A stretch of 64,000 nucleotides of DNA from Hyphomicrobiales bacterium (GTDB taxonomy: Bacteria; Pseudomonadota; Alphaproteobacteria; Rhizobiales; Rhizobiaceae), in assembly GCA_900469615.1 (NCBI GenBank), contig UBYA01000010.1:119597-183596 (forward strand), written 5' to 3'. The notes below the pieces were generated by a model. It ran no database searches. It saw only the letters and a list, made by a program, of their open reading frames with translations, and had not been told where the DNA came from. This document shows positions 28,846-38,254 of this stretch, piece by piece. How positions within the stretch are numbered: the stretch's first letter is position 1; the number at the start of each line of letters is the position of its first letter. A program made the translations under genes and the position numbers.

Positions 28846-29913
28846 ATGAGTACGGCGATTGCGCCCAAGGCGCAAATTCCCGACGTGGCAGGGCAGATTA
28901 CCTACGCCATGCGATCCATGGGGGTCGCACCCATTCCGCGCAATTACGAACTTTTTTACGAAGCCTATATCGGCTCGAATCCCGCCCTCACCCGCGAATT
29001 GGCCGCTCTTGGCAAAAGCGCCACGCAGGAGGAACTGGACGCCATCGGGGCCAAGTATTTTCCGCATCATGCCGGCCGCATCTTCGATGACGCGCACACC
29101 CGCCTGACCACCGAACTGGACGCCGTACTGCGCGCGCTACGCCAGGAGCAGACGACGCTCCTGACTTACAATCGCCTGCTCGGCGAGACCTGCCAAAGCA
29201 TAAGCTCCAGAAACCATAACAGCGCCGAACTGCTGCGCAGCGCCATCGATATGCTCGCCACCGCGACCGGCGATACCATGGCCCACGGAGAAAAGACCGT
29301 CGAGAACGTCGTTCAGCGCAGCCAGGAAATGGAGCTGGTCCGAAAGGAGCTGGATGAATACAAGCGCATCGCCAATACGGATGCCCTTACCCGGCTTTCC
29401 AATCGCCGCGCTTTCGAGGATCGCCTGATCGCCATCTTCGACAATCAGCTGACCCGGCCGACGACGGCGCTGGTGCTTGCCGACATCGACCACTTCAAGA
29501 GAATCAACGACACATACGGCCATCCGGTCGGCGACAAGATCCTTGCGACCGTCGCCTCCATCATCCGCGCCAACGTACGGCGCGATGTTTTCGTGGCCCG
29601 TGTCGGCGGCGAGGAGTTCGCCCTCATTCTGGAAGCCACCAGCATCGAAGAAGTCACCGTGGTCTGCGAACGGATACGCCGCACGCTGGAGATGACGCCG
29701 TTCAAAAATTCCCGCACGAGGGTCGACTACGGTCCGATCACCTTGTCGCTGGGCATCTGCATGGCTTCGGAAGCCACCGATTCGGGAGAGCTGTACAATA
29801 AGGCCGATCTTGCGCTCTATTGCGCCAAGAATGCCGGCCGCAACTGCTCCAGCGTCTATCAAGAAGGCATGCAGAAGGACTTCACCAAAAGTTGGCTCAT
29901 CTACAAGAACTAG
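28846..29913 (+). CDS. GGDEF-domain diguanylate cyclase
   Basis: 355 residues. The N-terminal about 170 residues are helical and match no named sensor that I recognise. A GGDEF domain fills about 180-345 with LTRLSNRRAFEDRL, ADIDHFKRINDTYGH and the active-site loop VGGEEFAL, so it should make cyclic di-GMP from GTP. The allosteric RxxD inhibitory site five residues before GGEEF is not present in register. No membrane segment, so cytoplasmic. ATG at 28846 with GGAG ten bases before. Monocistronic. Confidence 0.9.
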   Translation: MSTAIAPKAQIPDVAGQITYAMRSMGVAPIPRNYELFYEAYIGSNPALTRELAALGKSATQEELDAIGAKYFPHHAGRIFDDAHTRLTTELDAVLRALRQEQTTLLTYNRLLGETCQSISSRNHNSAELLRSAIDMLATATGDTMAHGEKTVENVVQRSQEMELVRKELDEYKRIANTDALTRLSNRRAFEDRLIAIFDNQLTRPTTALVLADIDHFKRINDTYGHPVGDKILATVASIIRANVRRDVFVARVGGEEFALILEATSIEEVTVVCERIRRTLEMTPFKNSRTRVDYGPITLSLGICMASEATDSGELYNKADLALYCAKNAGRNCSSVYQEGMQKDFTKSWLIYKN

Positions 29914-30087
29914 AAGCAAAGCCAACCAACCGCCGGCGCTGCTTTCCCAGGCATGCCGGCGGCTTGTCCCCCGAACATCCCGGCTACCCGCACCGGCCAC
30001 TCGCTATCACATGCTTACCGACTGAAATCGCCCTTCGCTGCCTCGATCACGACGGCACGGAACGGATGCCCGCCGTCGATCCCGGGA

Positions 30088-31053
30088 CTATGACGAGCGA
30101 CGCAGCGAGGCCCGATAGAACGGCAGCACCGTCCCCTCACCATTTTCGAGCGGATTTTCCGCCGTCGCCACCTCCGACAGAAAAGCGTCGATTGCCTCGA
30201 ACACCGGCGCGGCGCTGACGATGCGCCGATGCCCGAAGCCGTTGGCCCAGACGAGGCGAACATGCGGCCCCTCGGCAGCGTAGGCGCGTGCGTGATCGGC
30301 ACCCACCTCCTTGTCGTCCTCGGCATGGATGACAAGCACCGGCCGCTTCGGATCGAGCACGCCGCGCTTCTGATCGTAGGCGGCGAGCGTCCTGCCCGTC
30401 ACGCGACGAACCTCGTCCTCCAGAGCCGCCTGTGTCGCTGGCCCGAGGCCCATCGACCGGCCGAAATCCCGGAAAAGCCAGCCCATGGCGCTCGGAGCGC
30501 CGATCAGCACCAGCTTACCCGGATGAAATGGATCGATGTCAGGCAGAAAGCCCGCACTCGCCAGCGCCAGGGACGCCCCGCCGAAGGAATGCCCGATCGC
30601 GGCATCGAAAGCGCCAAATCGGGCCGAGGCGGCGGCGATGGCGGAAACGGCCAAGCGAACATTCAAGAACCGCCCGCCCGAGCGTCCGTGCCCCGGAAGG
30701 TCGAGCGAAATCACTTCGGCGCCATCTCTCGCCAGGAAAGTCGCCAGTTCGGACATATATTCGCTGCTGGAGCCCCAGCCATGCACAACGAGATAGCGTT
30801 TCCTCGCCCCCTTCGCTCCGCCGTTGAAGCGGTAGGCCATTGCGCGGCCGCCCTTGAACCGCAGCACCACCTGCTCCGCCACAAGAAGACGCTCCCTGCC
30901 CTCCATATGGGCCGCCTTGGCCTTGGAGCCATGCGGCCGGCGCGAGGGCGTCAGACAGAAAAGACGGAACGCTGCCTTGCCGGCAAGGCGTGGGGACAGC
31001 CTTCCGAGGCCCGACAATCCCGACCGGGTGACCTTGAGCGCAAAGGGTGGCAT
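30088..31053 (-). CDS. Alpha/beta hydrolase
   Basis: 321-residue alpha/beta-hydrolase fold enzyme. Oxyanion-region motif VVHGWGSSSEY, nucleophile elbow GHSFGGAS (Ser at about 150), acid in VIHAEDDKEVG and catalytic His in NGFGHRRI. The preserved serine triad suggests an esterase, lipase or thioesterase; the substrate is unknown. ATG at 31053 is used because the longer in-frame reading runs back through the divergent regulator gene. It faces the MarR gene across only 45 bases, so it is the likely target of that regulator. Confidence 0.83.
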   Translation of the reverse strand: MPPFALKVTRSGLSGLGRLSPRLAGKAAFRLFCLTPSRRPHGSKAKAAHMEGRERLLVAEQVVLRFKGGRAMAYRFNGGAKGARKRYLVVHGWGSSSEYMSELATFLARDGAEVISLDLPGHGRSGGRFLNVRLAVSAIAAASARFGAFDAAIGHSFGGASLALASAGFLPDIDPFHPGKLVLIGAPSAMGWLFRDFGRSMGLGPATQAALEDEVRRVTGRTLAAYDQKRGVLDPKRPVLVIHAEDDKEVGADHARAYAAEGPHVRLVWANGFGHRRIVSAAPVFEAIDAFLSEVATAENPLENGEGTVLPFYRASLRRSS

Positions 31054-31070
31054 AGTGGGAATCCGATAAT

Positions 31071-31104
31071 GTTCAACTATGAACAATAAAGTACAACGAT
31101 GAAC
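31071..31104. promoter_or_regulatory. Tandem operator-like repeats between MarR gene and hydrolase gene
   Basis: GTTCAACTATGAAC (31071-31084) and GTACAACGATGAAC (31091-31104) differ at two positions, are each imperfect palindromes (GTTCA/TGAAC arms) and are spaced 20 bases, two helical turns, apart. The second covers the marR start codon. This is the classic layout for MarR autoregulation together with control of the divergent gene. Confidence 0.55.
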
Positions 31105-31584
31105 AAAAATCAATCCCTGCCCTGGGACCATCCGCGTTTTCGAAGCTGGATCGCCGTGGCGCGCGCCTGCCAGCTGATGCAGCAATCGCTGGCGCGGGCA
31201 TTGGCGCATCTCGATCTCAAGCCGCCGCATCTCGACATTCTGGTCAACCTGTTTCGCTTCGAGGGAATTTCCCAGCAGGAACTGGCCCGCAAACTGCTGG
31301 TCGGCCGATCCAACATGAGCATGCTGCTGCCGCAGATGGAAAAGCGCGGACTGATCGAGCGCCGCGGCGACAGGCAGGACAAGCGCGTGCTGCGTCTCTA
31401 TCTGACCGAAGAAGGCCGGCGCATCACGCAAGACGCCATGACCATCCAGACCGCCCTCATCGACCGGATGCTATCGGACGCGCCGATCGAGGAATGTGAG
31501 GCGATTGCGGTGCACATGGAGCGCATCGTCGGCCTGCTGATGCAGGAAGAACGGGAACCGCAGGAAGCCACCGGCGATCAGTGA
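31099..31584 (+). CDS. MarR-family transcriptional regulator
   Basis: 161 residues. Winged helix-turn-helix of the MarR type: GISQQELARKLLVGRSNMSMLLPQMEKRGLIERR (recognition helix in the middle), then wing residues GDRQDKRVLRLYLTEEG, flanked by dimerisation helices. It probably represses itself and the divergent alpha/beta hydrolase gene, releasing on an aromatic or lipid-like ligand as is usual in the family. Start ATG at 31099 lies inside an operator-like repeat. The 3' end overlaps the convergent ltrA gene by seven bases. Confidence 0.88.
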   Translation: MNKNQSLPWDHPRFRSWIAVARACQLMQQSLARALAHLDLKPPHLDILVNLFRFEGISQQELARKLLVGRSNMSMLLPQMEKRGLIERRGDRQDKRVLRLYLTEEGRRITQDAMTIQTALIDRMLSDAPIEECEAIAVHMERIVGLLMQEEREPQEATGDQ

Positions 31585-32777
31585 TCCCCGGCGGAGCGCG
31601 CAGACGGAACGACTCGGTTCAAGGACGCGAACTCCCAGATGGCGACGACGACGAGGACGGCAGTGGCGAGAATGCCGAGCTGATAGACCACGACCATCGG
31701 CAGGGTAAGGAGCAGCAGCGCCAGCCCGGCAAGCCCGATCATATGCGACAGCGGCGGCCGGCCGGTGGTCACGCCCTTGAACCACAGGTTTCCAAGCAGG
31801 AAGACCGCCGGGCCGCCGAGAATCGCGGCAGCAGCATGCATGTCGGCCGCATCGTGGGTATGCGCGAACAGGAATTCATCGCCGACGACACTCAGGATGA
31901 TGCCGGCGAGAATCGGGATATGCGCGTAGGTGAACGCCTGCCGCGCCAGACTGCCCGGCGCGTCGTCGTGCGCGATGCGATGGGCCGCCCTTTCATGGCC
32001 GAACTGAAAATAGATCCACCACAAGGCGACCGTGCCGATGAACGCGGTGATGAAAACCGCCACGATCAAAGGCGTCACCGGCTGTTCGGCAAAGGTCTTG
32101 CCGGCTTGAAGCACGGCCTCGCCGAGGCAGATGATGATGAAGAGCGCACAACGCTCCGCCAGATGCGCGCCCGATACGTCCCAGTCCGCCGTCGTCGACT
32201 TGCCGAGACCGGGCACCCGGAAGCCGAGCGCGGGCGCCGCATATTCGATGACGAGCGCGATCAGCCAAAGCATGACCCGCGCTTCGCTCTCCATCAGCGC
32301 GCCCGCGATCCAGAAGATGCCGGACAAGACGAGCCAGCTGGTGATGCGAAGGAAATTGCGGTGATTGGCCGGGCTGGCATGCTTCAGGGCATAGACCGTA
32401 AAGAGCGAACGCCCGACCTGCATGAAGACATAGGCGCCGGCAAAATAGATCGCTTTCTCGCCAAAAGCCTCGGGGATCGAGGCGGAAAGGATAAGTCCCG
32501 CAAACATCAGCGTGAACAGCATGATACGCACCGGCATGCGATCCGGATCGAGCCAGTTCGTGACCCATGCGGTGAAAACCCACACCCACCACACCGCAAA
32601 GATCAGCATGATGGATTCGAGCGCTCCCAACGGTGTGAAATGCTCCGCCAGCGCATGCGCAAGCTGCGAAATCGAGAAAACAAACACCAGATCGAAAAAC
32701 AGCTCGACGAAAGAGACCTTGCTCTCGTTCTTGCCGCCCTTGGCGCGAAGCCAGTTTTCCCTACCCCCAAGGATCAT
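31578..32777 (-). CDS. Low temperature requirement protein A (LtrA) family membrane protein
   Basis: 399 residues, very hydrophobic, about 10-12 membrane helices. The opening VSFVELFFDLVFVFSISQLAHAL is the diagnostic LtrA motif, and HLAERCALFIIICLGEAVL lies mid-protein. Named after a Listeria gene needed for growth in the cold, but the biochemical function of the family is unknown. ATG at 32777. It ends in overlap with the convergent MarR gene and lies 34 bases downstream of the DUF971 gene, with which it may be co-transcribed. Confidence 0.87.
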   Translation of the reverse strand: MILGGRENWLRAKGGKNESKVSFVELFFDLVFVFSISQLAHALAEHFTPLGALESIMLIFAVWWVWVFTAWVTNWLDPDRMPVRIMLFTLMFAGLILSASIPEAFGEKAIYFAGAYVFMQVGRSLFTVYALKHASPANHRNFLRITSWLVLSGIFWIAGALMESEARVMLWLIALVIEYAAPALGFRVPGLGKSTTADWDVSGAHLAERCALFIIICLGEAVLQAGKTFAEQPVTPLIVAVFITAFIGTVALWWIYFQFGHERAAHRIAHDDAPGSLARQAFTYAHIPILAGIILSVVGDEFLFAHTHDAADMHAAAAILGGPAVFLLGNLWFKGVTTGRPPLSHMIGLAGLALLLLTLPMVVVYQLGILATAVLVVVAIWEFASLNRVVPSARSAGDH

Positions 32778-32811
32778 GCCGACGCCCCTCTTTTCGTTGC
32801 TGGAGACTGTG

Positions 32812-33186
32812 CTAGTGCGGCCTTCCGCCCAGGTCGCGGCTGAGACCCTTTTCCTTCAACTCGGCCTCATAGGCCGCGAAAAGCTCATGCCCCTTCTCGC
32901 CCAGTTCGCGCAGATAGGACCATGTGAAGATGCCCGTGTCATGCATGTCGTCAAAGCCGATGCGCACGGCGTAGTTGCCGGTCGGCGTCATGGACATGAT
33001 GCCGACGTTGCGCTTGCCCGGCACGGTGACTTTCTGTCCCGGCCCGTGCCCCTGCACCTCGGCCGATGGCGACAGCACGCGCAGCATTTCCGCCGGCAGA
33101 TCGAAGCTCGCGCCATTGTCGAATGTCACCTTGAGGTGGCGGCGGTCCTTCGATACCCGCAATTCGGTCGGCCAAACGTCGCTCAT
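32812..33186 (-). CDS. DUF971 domain protein
   Basis: 124-residue single-domain protein: WPTELRVSKDRRHLKVTFDNG and the later GIMSMTPTGNYAVRIGFDD (each broken in two in the real motif) with a terminal GIFTWSYLRELG. This is the DUF971 domain also found at the N-terminus of gamma-butyrobetaine hydroxylases and linked to Mrp/ApbC iron-sulfur carriers. ATG at 33186 (MSDVWP) has GGGAAA seven bases before; an ATG at 33198 is too close to its purine tract. Divergent from moaA, which encodes an iron-sulfur enzyme. Confidence 0.83.
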   Translation of the reverse strand: MSDVWPTELRVSKDRRHLKVTFDNGASFDLPAEMLRVLSPSAEVQGHGPGQKVTVPGKRNVGIMSMTPTGNYAVRIGFDDMHDTGIFTWSYLRELGEKGHELFAAYEAELKEKGLSRDLGGRPH

Positions 33187-33319
33187 CGGTTTTCCCATGC
33201 CTTTCAGTGTCTTTCCGAGAATTATGCCGCCGCCTCTTCACGCGCAAGTGTAATCGAAAAGCATTTTCCTTGACGCAACAATCGCCTATGCCCACATTAG
33301 AAGTGTAACGGAGGCATGA

Positions 33320-34369
33320 GTGAACAGCATCGTCGGCAGCATAGGCAACGCATCGCCGCTTCAGGCGGATGCGGCCCCCATGATCGACCCTTTCGGGCGC
33401 GCTGTCACCTATTTGCGTGTTTCGGTCACGGATCGCTGCGATTTCCGCTGCACCTACTGCATGGCCGAGAATATGACCTTCCTGCCCAAGAAGGATCTGT
33501 TGACGCTCGAAGAGCTCAACCGGCTCTGTTCCGCCTTCATCGCCAAGGGCGTGCGCAAGATCAGGCTCACCGGCGGCGAGCCGCTGGTGCGCAAGAACAT
33601 CATGTTCCTGGTCCGTGAACTCGGCCGGCATGTCCGGAACGGCCAGCTTGACGAACTGACCCTGACGACCAACGGATCGCAGCTCGCGCGCCACGCCGAC
33701 GAACTTTACGATTGCGGCGTCCGGCGCATCAATGTGTCCCTGGACACCCTCGATCCCGACAGGTTCCGTGCCATTACCCGCTGGGGCGACTTCTCCAAGG
33801 TGATGGAAGGCATCGATGCCGCACAGAGGGCGGGCCTGAAGATCAAGCTGAATGCCGTCGCGCTCAAAGGTTTCAACGAGGCCGAAATTCTAGAGTTGCT
33901 GCGCTTTGCCCATGGTCGCGGCATGGACCTGACCGTTATCGAGACGATGCCCATGGGCGAGATCGATGAGGACCGCACCGACCGGTATCTGCCGCTCTCC
34001 GAGCTACGCGCCGATCTCGAGCGTCAGTTCACGCTGACGGATATTCCCTACAAGACGGGTGGCCCTGCCCGCTATGTCGAGGTCGCCGAAACCGGCGGAC
34101 GGCTCGGCTTCATCACGCCGATGACACATAATTTCTGCGAGAGCTGCAATCGCGTGCGGCTCACCTGCACAGGCACGCTCTACATGTGTCTTGGCCAGAA
34201 CGACGCCGCCGACTTGCGCACGGCGCTGCGTGCAAGCGAAAACGACGCCTTGCTGCATACCGCGATCGACGAAGCGATTACCCGAAAGCCGAAAGGCCAC
34301 GATTTCATCATCGACCGCACGCACAATCGACCGGCGGTCGCGCGCCATATGAGCGTCACCGGCGGCTGA
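33320..34369 (+). CDS. moaA: GTP 3',8-cyclase, molybdenum cofactor step 1
   Basis: 349-residue radical SAM enzyme. N-terminal cluster motif CDFRCTYC (about 36-43), [10 protein letters not shown], and the second C-terminal [4Fe-4S] motif [10 protein letters not shown] followed by CTGTLYMCL; the protein ends in the required Gly-Gly. It opens GTP to 3',8-cyclo-GTP for cPMP with MoaC. GTG start at 33320 has GGAGG five bases upstream, the best site in the region. Other moco genes here are mobA and mobB at 38.2-39.4 kb; moaC and moeA are not in the window. Confidence 0.95.
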   Translation: MNSIVGSIGNASPLQADAAPMIDPFGRAVTYLRVSVTDRCDFRCTYCMAENMTFLPKKDLLTLEELNRLCSAFIAKGVRKIRLTGGEPLVRKNIMFLVRELGRHVRNGQLDELTLTTNGSQLARHADELYDCGVRRINVSLDTLDPDRFRAITRWGDFSKVMEGIDAAQRAGLKIKLNAVALKGFNEAEILELLRFAHGRGMDLTVIETMPMGEIDEDRTDRYLPLSELRADLERQFTLTDIPYKTGGPARYVEVAETGGRLGFITPMTHNFCESCNRVRLTCTGTLYMCLGQNDAADLRTALRASENDALLHTAIDEAITRKPKGHDFIIDRTHNRPAVARHMSVTGG

Positions 34370-34393
34370 TGCGGCCCGAGCCATGAAAGCAAC

Positions 34394-34427
34394 GGGCGCG
34401 AGATGAAGAATCCCGCGCCCTTTCTTT
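34394..34427 (+). terminator. Probable terminator of moaA
   Basis: Seven-base GC arms GGGCGCG (34394-34400) and CGCGCCC (34414-34420), then TTTCTTT, 24 bases after the moaA stop. The 13-base loop is long. Confidence 0.5.
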
Positions 34428-34451
34428 CGGCTATCTGATCGAAGCGATCTC

Positions 34452-37001
34452 TCAGGCTGCGCGATAACGTGCGTCCGTGTCGCCGTAAGGCTCATAGCCG
34501 GCGTCGCCCTCGCCGGTCCGGAAGCGATCGATTTTTTCGGACAGCGTGTCGACACGCTGGCGCAGGCCGTGAATCTCGGCATTGTTCTCCTCGACCATCG
34601 CCGCATTGCGCTGGGTGATCAGCTCCACTTCGGCAACGGCGCGTGTCACCTCCTCGATACCGGTCGACTGCTCGGTGGTCGCCGAAGAAATGTCGGCAAC
34701 GAGCCTCTGGACGCCGGTGACGTGGCTGATGATCTCCGCCAGCGCCGCCCCCGTCTGCTCGACCAGATGAACGCCGTTCTGTACCTGGGAAGAACTTGCC
34801 GAAATCAGCCCCTTGATCTCCTTCGCCGCATTGGCGCAGCGCTGCGCCAGCTCGCGCACTTCCTGAGCCACCACGGCAAAGCCGCGGCCCGCCTCGCCGG
34901 CGCGGGCAGCCTCGACGCCGGCATTCAGCGCCAGAAGGTTGGTCTGGAAGGCGATTTCGTCGATGACGCCAATGATCGTCGCGATCTTCTCCGACGAGCG
35001 GTTGATCTCGCTCATGGCGTCCACAGCCTTGGCGACCACCTCGCCGGATTGTGTGGCATAGACCTGCGTTTCGTTGACGGAGCTTGCCGTCTGCCGCGCG
35101 CGATCGGCGGTCGAGCGCACGACGTCGCTCAGGCGATGCAGCGCGCGCGAGCTTTCTTCAAGCGCCGCGGCCTGCTGTTCGGTGCGCCGCGCCAGATCGT
35201 CGGCCGACATGGCGAGGTTGCCGGTGCCGCCCTTGATCTCTTCCGCGGTATACCGGACGTCCGTCAGGGTTTCGCGCAGGGCCTCGATCGCATGATTGTA
35301 GGTGAAGGCCATCTCCACGAAGTCTGCGGAGAGATCCTCGCGCATGCTCTCTTCCAGATTGCCGTCGGCAAGCTTGGCGAGAACGTCGGCCAGCGCATTG
35401 AGCGCCTGCTTCTGCTCGGCCTCGATACGCGCGCGCTCGGCAGCACGGCGCGATGCCTCCTCCGCCGACAAGGCGCGGGCACTCTCGGCCTCCCGCTCCA
35501 AACGAACGTTTTCCAGCGCCGCATCGCGGAAGACGCTGACGGAGCGCACCATGTCTCCGATCTCATCGCCGCGATTGCGGCCGTCGATCGCCACTTCCAG
35601 GTCGCCGCTTGCAAGGCGCGTCATGATTTCGGTGACACGCTTCAGCGGGCCGCGCAGCGTCTCCACCAGCATCAGGCCGCCGACGATGGCAAGCAGCGTG
35701 CCGACGATCATGGCGATGACCGAGACATTGGCCGAGCGTTCGCTATCTTCCTTGCCAAGCTCCTGTGCCTGGGCGACGAAGCTGCGCAGCGAGGTCATGG
35801 CATCGGCAAGCAGGCCGTTGGATTGAACGCGCGTCGTCTTCCAGTCGGCTGCGGTCTGCAGCAGATCGGCCGATCCATTGGTGAGGCCGCCGATCAACGG
35901 CTTCATGTGGGCGGCAAAATCGCGCATGGTGGCGTTGGTCTGCCCAAGCTCCGAAATGCGGGCGGCTGTGGCCTGCAGATCCTTGATATCCGCCAGCACG
36001 AGGTCTCGCGATGCAGCGTCGCGGACGTTTTCCATGCGCGAAGCATGCAGCGTCAGACGATCGACCAGGCCGAGAGCCTGATCGACATGATCCAGAAGCT
36101 CCTTCTGGCCATCGATGACCTTGTCGAGGCTGACGAAGCGATCGGCAGCGGTATCGCTGTTCTTGGCCGACTGCAGGGTCATCTCGCCCTCGATCTTCAC
36201 GAAGCTCTGCAGGATCGGTCCCATCGCCTCGACCTTCTGGTCCGGCGTGCCGGAGCCCTTCAGCACCGTATCGAGTTTGTCGGCGGCATCGGAAGCGTTC
36301 GCAACGAGAGCGGCGCCGCGCTTGGAAACCAGCGCCTTGGAAACCGTCACCTGCTTGAGAATGGCGTCGGCATAGGTGCGCGCGTCCGAAATCTCCTCGG
36401 TGGAATCGGCCGCCATCTGCACCTGAATGCGCAGGTTGCTCATTTTCTCCGACAGGCCCTTGTAGGCAGCGGCATCGTACAGCAGCTCCTTGGCGAAGGT
36501 CTCCTTGTCGCTGAAATCCTTGCGGATGATGTCGATCTGCTTGCCCGCCGCGTTGGCGGTCGCCGCTATGTTCTGCACCGCTTTCTGGATGGCCTCGACG
36601 TCGCTGTCCTGCTTCTGACGGATCGACCAGAGCGTCGCCTCCTGCGCACGCATCTTGGCGGCAAGCTCGCTGACCGGCACGATCCTGGCGCGCTGGTCGT
36701 CGCTCAACAGCCCGCTTAGCCGATGAACGCCTTGCTCCTGCGCGTCGATCTTGTCCGCCAATCCCTGGCGCGTCTCGTCCGACGGCGAAGCGGTGAACTC
36801 CTGCAAAGCGGCCTGCAGGTTTTCGAAATCGCTGATATTTTCGATCGTGGCGCGTGTGACGGTCATATGACCGTTCAGAATATTGGCCGTATGGTAGCCG
36901 ACGAGGCCGACACCGGCGATCAGCACCACCAGCGGCACCACGAAAATCAGAACCTTGGTGACAATCCTGCGGCTTTGCAAAAGACGATCAATGAAAAACA
37001 T
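34452..37001 (-). CDS. Methyl-accepting chemotaxis protein
   Basis: 849 residues. Membrane helices at about 15-37 and 420-440 bracket a long, almost entirely helical periplasmic sensor of nearly 380 residues. Two HAMP-like stretches follow (LRGPLKRVTEIMTRLASGDL and the region around LADVLAKLADGNLEESM). The signalling domain has the hairpin tip DEIAFQTNLLALNAGVEAAR and RGFAVVAQEVRELAQR. No CheR/CheB pentapeptide is seen at the C-terminus. ATG at 37001 has GAGG six bases before. Ligand unknown. Confidence 0.92.
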   Translation of the reverse strand: MFFIDRLLQSRRIVTKVLIFVVPLVVLIAGVGLVGYHTANILNGHMTVTRATIENISDFENLQAALQEFTASPSDETRQGLADKIDAQEQGVHRLSGLLSDDQRARIVPVSELAAKMRAQEATLWSIRQKQDSDVEAIQKAVQNIAATANAAGKQIDIIRKDFSDKETFAKELLYDAAAYKGLSEKMSNLRIQVQMAADSTEEISDARTYADAILKQVTVSKALVSKRGAALVANASDAADKLDTVLKGSGTPDQKVEAMGPILQSFVKIEGEMTLQSAKNSDTAADRFVSLDKVIDGQKELLDHVDQALGLVDRLTLHASRMENVRDAASRDLVLADIKDLQATAARISELGQTNATMRDFAAHMKPLIGGLTNGSADLLQTAADWKTTRVQSNGLLADAMTSLRSFVAQAQELGKEDSERSANVSVIAMIVGTLLAIVGGLMLVETLRGPLKRVTEIMTRLASGDLEVAIDGRNRGDEIGDMVRSVSVFRDAALENVRLEREAESARALSAEEASRRAAERARIEAEQKQALNALADVLAKLADGNLEESMREDLSADFVEMAFTYNHAIEALRETLTDVRYTAEEIKGGTGNLAMSADDLARRTEQQAAALEESSRALHRLSDVVRSTADRARQTASSVNETQVYATQSGEVVAKAVDAMSEINRSSEKIATIIGVIDEIAFQTNLLALNAGVEAARAGEAGRGFAVVAQEVRELAQRCANAAKEIKGLISASSSQVQNGVHLVEQTGAALAEIISHVTGVQRLVADISSATTEQSTGIEEVTRAVAEVELITQRNAAMVEENNAEIHGLRQRVDTLSEKIDRFRTGEGDAGYEPYGDTDARYRAA

Positions 37002-37332
37002 GCGGCGCCTCAACTGGATTATTAAAATCTCCAGCGAAGGCGGGATCGTCATTCCTGCTGCGCTGCGGTAGGGCTTCTGCCTCATGCAAAACCGCAGCGA
37101 GCCTCCGGAAATAAGATTGAATAAGAATTAATCGGCCCTCCAAAAGCCTGCGGCATAGGCAAAAAACTTACAACCTTCCTATATTTTCACTACCGAAGCG
37201 CGAAAATCCATTCATTCGCAACGATCCGCCGCAGCGCACAATCGAATTCATATGCCGAGAAGGGACAATCGATTCCAATTTACGGAAAACGGCGCTAATC
37301 CGGATGAATATCTCGGGGGACTCATCTTTCTC
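37002..37332. other. Divergent intergenic region, chemoreceptor / DMT exporter
   Basis: About 330 bases with an A/T-rich centre near 37115-37215. No strong palindrome or hexamer pair is visible. The first 81 bases of a longer reading of the exporter gene (ATG at 37252) fall here. Confidence 0.35.
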
Positions 37333-38244
37333 ATGCGACCGACCAAGAACACGCAGGGCGCGCTCTTCATGGCCGCATCCATGGCCGGCTTTTCCTGTAG
37401 CGACGCCTTGTCCAAGGCGGTCATCGCTTCGATGAACGCGGGAGAAATCATCTTCATCCGCGGCTTGTTCACGAGCTTCTTCGTCTATCTCCTCGCGCGC
37501 AGAATGGGCGCGCTGCGCTCCTGGAGGGTCATTCTGCAGCCGATGATAGCGCTGCGGATCGCGTGTGAGGCAATAGCCGCCGCGACCTATATCACCGCAC
37601 TCGGGATGATGCCCATCGCCAATGCATCCGCCATCCAGCAGGCCGTGCCGCTTGCCGTGACGCTCGGCGCGATGATCTTCCTGAAAGAGCCGGTCGGATG
37701 GCGACGGTGGACGGCGATTGCCGTCGGTTTCGTCGGCGTGCTCATCATCATCAGGCCCGGCCGCGAGGGGTTCAACACTGCGGCCTTGCTGGTCATCACC
37801 TGCATGTTTGCGACCGCCGCGCGCGACCTGGCGACACGCTGCATCGACAGGCAGGTGCCGTCGCTGATGGTGACGCTCTGCACCGCCATTTCCATATCCG
37901 TCTTCGGAGCATTGTGCATCGCTCCCTTCGGCGGCTGGCAGCCGGTAAGCACGACATCGCTTTTCCAGATCATGCTTGCCTCCGTTCTGGTGCTCATCGG
38001 CTACCAGACGGTCATCCTGGCAATGCGCATGGGGGAAATCTCCTTCGTCGCGCCATTCCGCTATCTGAGCCTCATATGGTCCGCCCTGCTCGGCTTCCTC
38101 GCTTTCGGGGAAATGCCCGACGGCTGGTCTATCTTCGGCGCGGCCATTGTCATCGTCTCCGGCATCTATACCTTCTATCGGGAAAGCAAGCGGCGAAGCG
38201 CCGAACCTGTCGCACAGGAATCAGAGCCCCGCGTTCCCGCCTGA
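37333..38244 (+). CDS. EamA/DMT-family transporter
   Basis: 303 residues with ten hydrophobic segments arranged as two EamA halves (about 10-140 and 155-290), for example AIANASAIQQAVPLAVTLGAMIFLKEP split around residue 100. An inner-membrane drug/metabolite exporter whose substrate cannot be inferred. ATG at 37333 (MRPTKN) gives the usual family length; an ATG at 37252 would add 27 polar residues. Ten bases separate it from mobA, so it is probably co-transcribed with mobA-mobB, though no functional link is known. Confidence 0.83.
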   Translation: MRPTKNTQGALFMAASMAGFSCSDALSKAVIASMNAGEIIFIRGLFTSFFVYLLARRMGALRSWRVILQPMIALRIACEAIAAATYITALGMMPIANASAIQQAVPLAVTLGAMIFLKEPVGWRRWTAIAVGFVGVLIIIRPGREGFNTAALLVITCMFATAARDLATRCIDRQVPSLMVTLCTAISISVFGALCIAPFGGWQPVSTTSLFQIMLASVLVLIGYQTVILAMRMGEISFVAPFRYLSLIWSALLGFLAFGEMPDGWSIFGAAIVIVSGIYTFYRESKRRSAEPVAQESEPRVPA

Positions 38245-38254
38245 GATCGTGACC

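Noticed and set aside
29930..29962. Terminator hairpin after the GGDEF gene (CCGCCGGC/GCCGGCGG)
   Set aside because: Eight perfect pairs, but a 17-base loop and no U tract; GC-rich chance pairing is likely.
33270..33298. Sigma-70 promoter TTGACG-17-CACATT before moaA
   Set aside because: The -35 is good and the spacing right, but the -10 matches only three of six positions.
34569..36719. 716-codon open frame antisense to the chemoreceptor
   Set aside because: Shadow of the helical receptor; the minus-strand protein has the invariant MCP tip.
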